Source: Triglochin maritima (taxonomy: Eukaryota > Streptophyta > Magnoliopsida > Alismatales > Juncaginaceae). From it: 64,000 bases of DNA. Shown in pieces: positions 56,513 through 64,000 of this stretch. Below the pieces are notes generated by a model. The model was not told the DNA's origin, ran no database searches, and worked only from the letters and a program-made list of their open reading frames with translations. Each line of letters starts with the position of its first letter. Position 1 is the stretch's first letter. The stretch covers positions 30,092,501 to 30,156,500 of the forward strand of contig OY821786.1 of assembly GCA_963682175.1 (NCBI GenBank), written 5' to 3'. The position numbers and the translations under genes were made by a program.

Positions 56513-57970
56513 TTGAATTCAAAAATTGATTCAAACCGGTGCACTCAGATTTGGATTCGGGACTTGAGCAATCGACTCTCACGAGTTCATCTAGATTCCA
56601 GTCTGGAGCTTAGCCCTAATCCACCTGTTGCACCACCTCACCCAGATCCAATGGGTGAGAATGTAGTGGACCCACCTGTTGCACAACCTATGAATCTGAG
56701 GGATCGGTGCTACCCAACGATGGCTGCTCAGCCATCGTGCATCGTGATGCCCACCATACCGGGTCGCGACTTCGAACTGAAGGCACAATACATGAGTATG
56801 TTGCCCAAGTTCACCCCCAAGGAAGACCATTATCTCTTCCTTAGAGAATTTGAGGAAATCTGCTCTCTTATGCAATACCAGCATATCTCTGAGGAGGCAG
56901 TGCGTCTGAAATTCGTGCCTCTAGCATTGAAAGACGACGCTAAGAAATGGCTATATAGTCTAGCCGAAAGATCTATTAGGAGTTGGGCTGAGTTTGTGCA
57001 AGTTTTCTTAAAGAAATATTTCCCCAACCATAAGACTATTAGGATTAGGAATGAAATTGTTGCATTCGTTCAATCTGAGAGCGAGCCGTTCTATTCCAAT
57101 TTAGAAAGATTTAAAAGTCTATTGACCCAATGCCCTCATCATGGAATTCCAAGATGGCAATTGTGCCAAATTATCTATGAGGGATTGACACCCACATCTA
57201 GGGTTATGCTAGAGTCTGTAAGCCAAGGAAGCTTTATGTCCAAAAATGAGAATGATGCTTGGATTTTTCTTGAGGATTTAGCCGAAAACAACATGCAATG
57301 GGACAATGTTAGAGCACCGATTAACACGAGTATTGGATCTAGAATAGCAAGTCTACCCAAACCAGGTGTCTTAGTTGTAGATGCTACCGTAGCTGCTGAA
57401 GCAAAACTAGCTACCCTTATGCGTAGAATGGAAAGTCTAGAGCTAAACACCCGACCCCTAGTGAATCAAGCATTTTCTATCCCTTGCTCTAGATGTGGTC
57501 AAACTGGTCATATAATGGAGGATTGTGCGGACTTTGAACAAGTTAATGTCACCTTTAACCATTCTAGAAATGACCCATACGCATCAACCTATAACCCGGG
57601 TTGGCGTAATCATCGCAATCTTTCATGGAGACAACAAGGTCAACCTCCTAGACAACAACCAAACCTGTATAACCAAAATAATACATCATCTGGGTTTAGT
57701 AACAATGGAGATTATGATGTTAGATTGACGAGCTTGGAAAATTTGGTTAAAACTTTTATGCAAACAACCAACCAATCCTTCCAAAGGCTAGAAACACAAG
57801 TCAGCCAACTAGCACAAATAGTAGGTGAAAGAGAAAAGGGTCAGTTTCCAAGTCAACCTGAGGTGAACCCAAGATCTAATAATCAATATCAGCCCTATCA
57901 ACCACCTTCAGGAAATAACAACCCTAGACCGGTTCAAATGGTTCATGAGGAGGACCGTTCCAACAAATAA
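56513..57970 (+). CDS. gag: Gypsy-A Gag polyprotein with CCHC zinc knuckle
   Basis: The frame is open for 485 codons. The first ATG is at 56651 (MGENVVDPP); the frame upstream to 56513 has no ATG, so the exact start is uncertain. The capsid domain includes YMSMLPKFTPKED, YLFLREFEEICSL, LALKDDAKKWLYSL, FVQVFLKKYFPN and CPHHGIPRWQLCQIIYEG. A zinc knuckle CSRCGQTGHIMEDC follows, then NPGWRNHRNLSWRQQ and a Gln/Asn/Pro-rich linker ending near NPRPVQMVHEED. The frame stops at 57970 because of a small frameshift; the polyprotein originally ran on into protease. This protein would build the particle that carries element RNA. Only one lesion separates it from a full gag-protease frame. Confidence 0.88.
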   Translation: MNSKIDSNRCTQIWIRDLSNRLSRVHLDSSLELSPNPPVAPPHPDPMGENVVDPPVAQPMNLRDRCYPTMAAQPSCIVMPTIPGRDFELKAQYMSMLPKFTPKEDHYLFLREFEEICSLMQYQHISEEAVRLKFVPLALKDDAKKWLYSLAERSIRSWAEFVQVFLKKYFPNHKTIRIRNEIVAFVQSESEPFYSNLERFKSLLTQCPHHGIPRWQLCQIIYEGLTPTSRVMLESVSQGSFMSKNENDAWIFLEDLAENNMQWDNVRAPINTSIGSRIASLPKPGVLVVDATVAAEAKLATLMRRMESLELNTRPLVNQAFSIPCSRCGQTGHIMEDCADFEQVNVTFNHSRNDPYASTYNPGWRNHRNLSWRQQGQPPRQQPNLYNQNNTSSGFSNNGDYDVRLTSLENLVKTFMQTTNQSFQRLETQVSQLAQIVGEREKGQFPSQPEVNPRSNNQYQPYQPPSGNNNPRPVQMVHEEDRSNK

Positions 57971-58900
57971 ATGCAGTTGTATCATTACGGTCTGGAAAAC
58001 AAGTTGATAACAATGTGGTAAATCCTAGAACTCCTATTCAATCTAGCCGTCAAGCACCCACATATGACCTGACCATTGAACCTGAAGTCCAATTTGAAAA
58101 GCCCAACCCACCTACTCAACCTGAACCTATAGCTCAACCTGAGCGAGTCTATGTTCCTAAAGCCCCATTCCCCAATAGACTCAAGAAGAACTCAAGTGCA
58201 CAAATGGAGAAACTCTTGGAAGTATTTAAGCAAGTTAAGGTGAATATTCCACTCCTAGATATGATTCAACAAATACCTGCTTATGCTAAATTCTTAAAAG
58301 ATCTGTACACTAAAAAAGAAAAATGAACGTACCAAAGAAGGCATTCTTAACTGCAAACATAAGCTCTATTCTGTCAAACTCATCTCCTATAAAGTATAAG
58401 GACCCTGGGTGTCCCACAATTTCATGTGCGATAGGAGATACTTTTATCAACAAAGCCCTTCTAGACCTTGGTGCTAGTGTTAACTTACTCCCGTTCTCAG
58501 TCTACGAGCAACTCAACCTTGGTCCACTAAAACCCTCTAAGACAACCCTTCAATTTGCTGATTGCTCTATTAAGAAACCAAGAGGTATAATAGAGGATGT
58601 TTTGATTAAGGTTGGTGACTTCATTTACCCAGTGGATTTTGTCGTTCTAGACACTGAACCTGTTGTCGATCCTAAGAGACAAATCCCTGTGATACTAGGC
58701 AGACCCTTTTAAGCCACTTCTGAAGTTTTGATAAATTGCCGAAATGGGCTCATGCAACTATCTTTTGGGAACTTAAAGGCTGAATTTAATATCTTTCATG
58801 TTGATAATGAACCAGAAATAGTATGCAATCAAAGTGATGTTGTGATGAGATCGCGTATCTATAAGATTTCTGAATCAAAAAGAAAGTGTGAAAAAGGGGA
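57971..58900 (+). pseudogene. Gypsy-A aspartic protease, frameshifted
   Basis: It continues gag in a shifted frame (VVSLRSGKQVDNN), then QVKVNIPLLDMIQQIPAYAK. A 1-bp loss in the A run near 58312-58322 shifts frame again; copy 2 keeps the longer run at 33552-33566. The protease core follows with ALLDLGASVNLLPFSVYEQL (Asp-Leu-Gly active site) and IPVILGRPF. A TAA at 58710-58712 then cuts the flap-proximal end, where copy 2 has TTA. The remainder (LMQLSFGNLKAEFNIFH) is in frame after that stop. No polymerase domain follows. Confidence 0.86.
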
Positions 58901-60164
58901 GTAATTCTTCGACACACCCACAATCACTCGAGCAAATAAGAGAACCAATACATGTGAGGGGTCTGGAATCTGTGACTCAGGACTCTCATTGCAGCATGGG
59001 AAACAATTCAACTGGATACATGCACCAACATGGTGCCATTCAATCCAGTTCTGACTATGGTTGAATCTGAGCAAATTCAATCCCTCCACCACAGTTGACG
59101 CAGGTAATAAGTGCATTTGCTTTATCTTTGCATACATTGAGGACAATGCATGATTTAGGTGTGGGGGGGGGGGTGTTTATGTATCTATCTACATTTATAT
59201 ATTCTTAGAAAAGAAAAGAAAAATTCAATGTCCATGACATAGCTTAAGATTGAACTGCCAAAACCCGTGTACAAAATGCATTGAGTTTTTGTTCCTTATT
59301 ATATAATTCTGCTTGTAGAAATTATGACATAAATCTAAGTTCCAAAGAAATACCCATTACCCTTTAAGACATGTATGCACTTAAATTGGATGAATCAAAT
59401 CTTTGAAGTGGTTGATAAAAAGCAGAGGTTGAGGAAAATATACCGGGAAGTGTGGACTTCTAATAGCAATTAAGCCTTGAGGAAAATAAAAGTAAAAAAA
59501 TAATAAAGGAATCAAGTGAGGAAAGCACATTTCGCAAAATGATTACAAAAGCCCAAGCCTTTGAGTTACTGGTCAGTAGGGGTATCTTGAAACCCAGTAA
59601 CTTGAGTCTGCCAGCTCGGGATTATCGACCAAACTCGTTACACGAATGCAAAAAGGGTAAAAGTGTCAAAACAAGCAAATGTGTTGAATCGCGGAAAAAA
59701 TATATACTTTAAGATACTCAAGGCCCAAAGCTAAAAAAATGATTCATGTCATGGTTGATCTGAATGATACTTCACCACCAGAGGAGGCGTGCAAAATAAT
59801 TTAAGTGATAACATGTGTATAAGGGTTAGTGGTGTGAATGTTGGAGGAACACAGACCGAGTCAGATTCTTTATGAGTTAGATTTATATAATGAGCATGCA
59901 AGAATTCTAAGTGAGATGTATAAGGTTAAGGTGGAGATATTGAGACTTATTAATGAAATGTTGAATTAAGACTTTGTGGGTGTGTCAACTGAAAACCCTC
60001 ACGAGACAAAACTCGTCCTCTAAGGAAACTCAGGGGTTTAAAGGCTTGTTGCACATGCTAAGTGCAACCGTGATTCCTACGAAAGTGAGTTAAGATTTCC
60101 CTGTTTTCATTTTTCTTACATTCTGTTTTGCTAGGGACTAGCAAAATCTAGGTGTGGGGGTATT
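58901..60164 (+). other. Gypsy-A 3' noncoding region
   Basis: It carries ATTGAGGACAATGCATGATT and a G run (59162-59173), as in copy 2 and in Gypsy-C. About 1 kb without conserved frames follows, then CTAGGTGTGGGGGTATT, the purine tract directly before the 3' LTR. Confidence 0.78.
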
Positions 60165-61362
60165 TGATGCATTGCATACATTGCATCATATGTCTTTCAT
60201 TTAGATTAATTTTATATCAATAAATGCTACTAAGGTATGTGTTTAGTCTTATTTACATAATACAGGGACCTGAATGCAAATTACCCATATCCCGAGCATA
60301 AATGCGTGCAAGAGACTCATTTCTATCATAAAGACCAAGTCAAGATTATCGGGACTCAAATGGAAGTCCATCCAAGCATAAAAGCATTCAAAGACCTAAT
60401 TACAAAAAGGCCAAGGACTTAAGCACAAAAGTAGTCAGGGACTTAATCGCAAAAAGCCGAGGACCCAAATGCAAATTAAAGTACCAAAATATATTTTGGA
60501 GAAATTCTAAAGAAAAATCAATTTGGATCTCCAAATATATGAATGAATTAATTCGGAGCTCAAAAGAAAGGAAATAAATCAATCCACACGTGCAAAGGAT
60601 AGTTAAATGATACCATAAACACACAGGAAAAATCCGGATTAAATCAGAGCAGATATTGCGGCGAAATCGCCGCATCTTACATGTATTGTGCGGCGGAAAC
60701 GCCGCACCCCTTACGATCCGTGGCTCCGGATTTGGTCCAGTCGTGTCTTGACACATGTACTTTCCTATTTTATACTTAGGTCCCCTGTATCGGCTATAAA
60801 TAGCCCCGAAACGTTGTTGTAAAGGGTCTTGGTTTTTGTTCCATATTCTAGTAATAAATTTCTGTTCTTTTATTTTCTTGTTTTTAGTTTTCTTTTGTAG
60901 TTTCTCTAGGACCCCTTCTCCTTCCCTCCAACCATGAGTTTCTAATTCTCTCCAAAGGGTGGGGGTGACAGATTTAGGGTGGTGAGAAGAAGAATCAAGT
61001 TATTATTTTAATTTCGTGTTAGTATATTTTGATTACTTGAGTTTATGTTGAGTCATTTATCATGTAATGCTTCATAACTAATATGATTTATTATAAGTTT
61101 CAGAATTCTCTAATCTAAACCCGATATCTATACCTCCACCCACTGGACTCCCATCCATCTTTACTTTATTTTTAATTTGTTTTTGTTGTTCTCGCTTTAG
61201 ATAATTAAAAACCAAAAATCTCAAACCAAACATATTACTCTCTCTTTCTTTCCTTAATCGAAAATCACAAAATAACAATATCTCTCTCTCCTTGTGTTCG
61301 ACCTGTATTTGTCACGTCTTCAATGACACCGTGCACTTGCGGTATAAATTTAATTCTCATCA
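60165..61362 (+). repeat. Gypsy-A 3' LTR (1198 bp)
   Basis: It starts TGATGCATTGCATACATTGC and ends TTCTCATCA before GACAC. It holds the same TATA box and GCGGCG hairpins as the 5' LTR. Differences from the 5' LTR are few and scattered, consistent with a fairly recent insertion. Confidence 0.93.
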
Positions 61363-61367
61363 GACAC

Positions 61368-61796
61368 GAAACACAATTACATATTGTTTTACTTGTTAGG
61401 TCTATTCAATATATAAAATTAATTTTTTCCTCTTTTATATACTTGTGTCGTCAATTATTTGTAGAGCTACAATAATCGATGACCAACACGACAATCTTAT
61501 CTCGATAATTAATGTTCCATGTTAATTACCATGATTGTGAATAACTTTTGATTTATGTAAACCATTGTCTTTTAGAGCTCTACGGTTAAGGACCAAGGGC
61601 CTCTTCCATAACACTTCCAAAAGACGAATACCATAATCAAGGAACAAAATGTTTGCACATTCAATTCATAATAATTGACATATAAAAGTAAAACTTTTAG
61701 AACACATTCCTTTCAATCTCACACTTGTTATCAAAGTTTTCTTTCACATACATTCTCAATGTATAAAACAATAATAACTAGGGTAACCCTCTCTAA
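61368..61796 (-). other. Copia 3' noncoding sequence and provisional LTR start
   Basis: AT-rich, no gene. It continues at 52618 once Gypsy-A is removed. Minus-strand purine tract 61722-61707 followed by TGTGTTCT is my best guess for the LTR start. Confidence 0.45.
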
Positions 61797-62181
61797 TCAC
61801 TCATCAAGCGAATCCGCATAGTTCCTCAGACCCATGGACTCGAAATGCATTTCGCTCTTGGCTTGGGATAAGGGTTTGGTGAATGGATCAGTTGTGTTGT
61901 TGCTTGTGTCCACCCATAACAGATTTATTTTGCCCTCGTCGATGAAGTCACGTGTGACAAAGTACTTACGATCCATGTACTTCACTTTGTGGTGTGATTT
62001 GGGATCCTTGATTTGCGAGATAGATGCACTATTATCGCAAAATAGCTCTACTGGTCCCTCGCTCGAGGGAACTACTCCAAGCTCTTCAAGGAACTTCTTA
62101 ATCAACACTCCTTCCTTGCTCGCTTCAGCGACAACCATTACTTCGGAAGCGGTGGTTGAGTCGGCCGTAGTGCTTTGCTTC
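61797..62181 (-). pseudogene. Copia RNase H C-terminal fragment cut by Gypsy-B insertion
   Basis: Minus-strand frame read from 62181: KQSTTADSTTASEVMVVAEA, then VELFCDNSASISQIKDPKSH, KVKYMDRKYFVTRDFIDEG and TTDPFTKPL, ending in TGA at 61797. These are the hallmarks of the Copia RNase H end (S-T-A-E-x-E-like segment, C-D-N, H-x-K-x-I/Y-x-x-x, F-T-K). The upstream part of the polyprotein is separated by the Gypsy-B LTR at 62182 and lies outside the window. The remaining frame has no stop. Confidence 0.9.
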
Positions 62182-63593
62182 TGTTGAACGTTTTAATTAA
62201 AACCGCAAGTGCACGGCCGCGATGAAGCGGTGGCAAGTACAGGTCGTCCTCAGGGAGGTGAGCAGCCTCTTGTTTATCAGAAATCAAGTGGCAAAAATAG
62301 GGGGAAAAAGATGTTTATGCTACTCTACTCTATACTACGCTAAGAAATAGGAAATGCGAAAGGAAGAACCAAACAATGAAATAATAACTAAGCTAAGAAC
62401 AAAAGAAGAATGCTAGAATACAGAAATGGGAAAACCCCTAAGGGGTGCAGTGAGTGCACACATGCAAAGAGGTGGGTGTAGAATACATTCTTTAAGCACA
62501 TGAAGGTGGTGTTTATCAAGCATAGGAAGTGTCTAAATGTTATGGCAAAACCTATCAATCTATTCACCAACTTAGTTGATTAACATGTACATATGCAAGT
62601 TGTTTATTTCAGAACCTAAACAAGCATGAGAGGTGTCTAATCATTTTGGCAAAACTCATCAAGTTATAAATTCTATCCTAAACAAGCAAGCATACATTCA
62701 TGTTTTATCAACACATAAAAAATAAAGCATTCATCTCATTCTCTAATGCATGTATGTACATCTACTCCACCCCCCAAAGGGGATGGAACTACTCACTAAA
62801 CATTACACTAATTATTAAACTAAGCAAAGAAAGCATATTAAAACTAAGCTAGAAATAAAAGACGATTAAACTAAAACATGCACAAACAATAAAAGAAGCA
62901 TAAACAAACAATGAAAGAAACACAAAACTTTATTGATAAAATGACTCACATTTCAAGTAGCATCCTCCTACTTTAGTGTGTGCTTCAAGGCATCACTTCT
63001 AGTAGGAAGAATAACCACTTAAAATATGGAGTGATTACAATGGAAGGTGAAGAGTTCTATTTATAGCCATGGAAAAAGACAAACCGGGACAATCCCCCGA
63101 TGTGGGACTAAACAGATACCACAAATAGCCTAAACAAACATTAATACACGTCCAGGAGAAAACTTGGCGGATTTGGGCCAAAACAGACCGCCAATTAGCG
63201 GTCTTGGACCGCCAATTGGTGGTCAAAAAGGTCCGGATCCAGTTGAATCTTGTTTTGGGCTTTTCTCTGTGTATTTGGGGGTCTTGGATGCATCTACTTT
63301 GTTTATTGGAGCTCCGACCCGAATCCAATTGCTAAAATACTCCACATGATGGTGTGGAGTATTCTGTTTTGCTCTTAGGTCCTTCTGTCTTGCGTTCAGG
63401 TCCTTCTCCCTTGCATCTTGGTCCCCAGATCTCACAGTTCAGTCCTTTTTTCCAGCTTTTGAGTCCTTTTATGTTTCATCTCTTCAAACCTATTTATTCC
63501 TGAAAACTAAACATAAAACTCGTAACATAGCATTGTTTAGGTGAAAGATAATGGATATAAGATACAAATATAAGCATGAAATGATGTCAATCA
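62182..63593 (-). repeat. Gypsy-B 3' LTR (1412 bp)
   Basis: It matches 54778-56186 closely. On the minus strand it begins TGATTGACATC at 63593 and ends ACGTTCAACA at 62182. A TATA-like CTATAAATAG (minus) lies near 63056-63066. Palindromes CCGCCAATTAGCGG and CCGCCAATTGGTGG lie near 63188 and 63209. Confidence 0.93.
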
Positions 63594-64000
63594 AATACCC
63601 CCACACCTAACTTTTGCTAGTCCCGAGCAAAACAAAGAAAGAGAAAAGCATACGAAAAACAAGAAATCCTAACTCACTTTCGTAGGAATCACGGTTGCAC
63701 TTAGCACGTGCAACAAACCGTTAAACCTCCTTGTCGCCAAGGAGGAGGAGTGTTGTCTCCTGAGGGTTTTCAGCGGATATACCCACAAAATCCGAACAAG
63801 ATGCATTAATCAATCTAGCTACACGACTCGTTGGACTCATTTTGTCGATCATGGGATGCGGTAATACTACGGGTCGACTCTATATATGTAATCGGTCCAC
63901 ACACCTAGCCTAATGAGTTATTCGTGAAAGTTAGTTAAGGACTTAAGTGAAAGACATGGCAACCTTAACATCTGAATGTGATACAATGTGTAAAGTCCAT
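63594..64000 (-). other. Gypsy-B 3' internal noncoding sequence
   Basis: It matches 33033-33419 for most of its length, beginning with the purine tract (plus strand AATACCCCCACACCTAAC). No coding frame. Confidence 0.8.

Larger units (their letters stand above)
52624..61362 (+). mobile_element. Gypsy-A: complete non-autonomous Ty3/Gypsy element (gag and protease only), 8.74 kb including a nested solo LTR
   Basis: It has 5' LTR 52624-53822, a primer site, a leader (with a solo LTR inserted at 54778-56186), gag 56513-57970, protease to about 58900, a noncoding 3' region, purine tract and 3' LTR 60165-61362. It is bounded by GACAC duplications. There is no reverse transcriptase, RNase H or integrase between the protease and the conserved 3' noncoding motif, and the same junction is seen in copy 2 at 33420-36617. 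Gag and protease match the Tat/Athila-like Gypsy-C proteins, which suggests that related full elements supply the enzymes. Confidence 0.9.
50973..62181 (-). mobile_element. Older Copia element, 3' half (minus strand), split by Gypsy-A
   Basis: The Copia RNase H end (62181-61797) is followed on the minus strand by noncoding sequence. The Gypsy-A insertion with its GACAC duplication interrupts this, and it continues at 52618 downward. A purine-rich GTGAGATTGAAAGGAA (61707-61722) precedes TGTGTTCT at 61706; AGAATTACA at 50973 forms a matching imperfect end. This gives a provisional 3' LTR of about 2.0 kb after removing Gypsy-A. Ends are inferred, not proven by a second LTR. The 5' part lies beyond the Gypsy-B insertion at 62182, outside the window. 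Confidence 0.55.
62182..64000 (-). mobile_element. Gypsy-B element, 3' end (minus strand), continues beyond window
   Basis: The 3' LTR at 62182-63593 is preceded, in minus orientation, by its purine tract and 3' noncoding sequence. It is inserted within the Copia RNase H gene; the left flank is GCTTC (62177-62181), and the matching duplication should lie beyond the window. Its 3' subterminal sequence (GGGACTAGCAAAA, GGTGTGGGGGTATT, CACTTTCGTAGGAATCA) is close to that of Gypsy-A, so the two families are related. Confidence 0.85.

Overview
This window is nuclear DNA of a flowering plant, most likely a eudicot. The evidence is two spliced plant genes with canonical GT/AG introns, long AT-rich intergenic stretches, and a dense population of plant-type LTR retrotransposons and DNA transposons. 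I see no prokaryotic gene organisation, rRNA, tRNA or CRISPR array. I cannot name the species from sequence alone.

Layout. 1-4409: a Copia-type element with long terminal repeats and only a gag gene (5' LTR cut by the window edge). About 4410-11200: a decayed Tat/Athila-like Gypsy element on the minus strand (Gypsy-C) with gag, protease, reverse transcriptase, RNase H and integrase, broken by several stop codons and frameshifts. 12959-13713: a solo Copia-like LTR with a perfect 5-bp target-site duplication. 14760-17000: a non-coding 2.2-kb inverted-repeat element with regularly spaced GC-rich hairpin cassettes. 18718-18958: a 241-bp hAT-like MITE. 21583-22190: a short exon chain I do not recognise. 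22414-25394 (minus): an 11-exon CVP2/CVL1-like type I inositol polyphosphate 5-phosphatase. 25913-28447: PIF/Harbinger element 1 with a dead transposase and a 72-bp minisatellite. 31219-38862: PIF/Harbinger element 2, which has been entered by Gypsy material, carries a relic MYB/SANT-like ORF1, and has a 36-bp minisatellite where most of its transposase should be. 39724-41308: hAT relics. 44709-48693 (minus): a six-exon Raf-like (HT1/ATMRK1 type) protein kinase. 50405-50856: a MULE transposase relic. 50973 to the end: a nest of LTR elements.

The right-hand nest can be ordered from its junctions. An old minus-strand Copia element (RNase H end at 61797-62181, probable 3' LTR reaching down to about 50973) was entered by Gypsy-A (52624-61362, TSD GACAC). 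Gypsy-A was then entered by a Gypsy-B element that is now a solo LTR (54778-56186, TSD CTATA). A second Gypsy-B inserted into the Copia RNase H gene at 62182 and runs off the window.

How the parts work together. The two host genes (phosphoinositide signalling and a Raf-like kinase) appear intact and unrelated; everything else is mobile DNA or its debris. Two themes stand out. First, there are two independent non-autonomous LTR families that kept only gag (Copia) or gag plus protease (Gypsy-A), and so must borrow reverse transcriptase and integrase. Second, short GC-rich palindromes of different sequence are clustered inside otherwise AT-rich element termini: variants of CGGTCGACCG in three Copia LTRs, CCGCCAATTGGCGG in Gypsy-B LTRs, GCGGCGAAATCGCCGC in Gypsy-A LTRs and leader, and CGGATCGCGG/CCGCGATCCG hairpins in the 2.2-kb inverted-repeat element.
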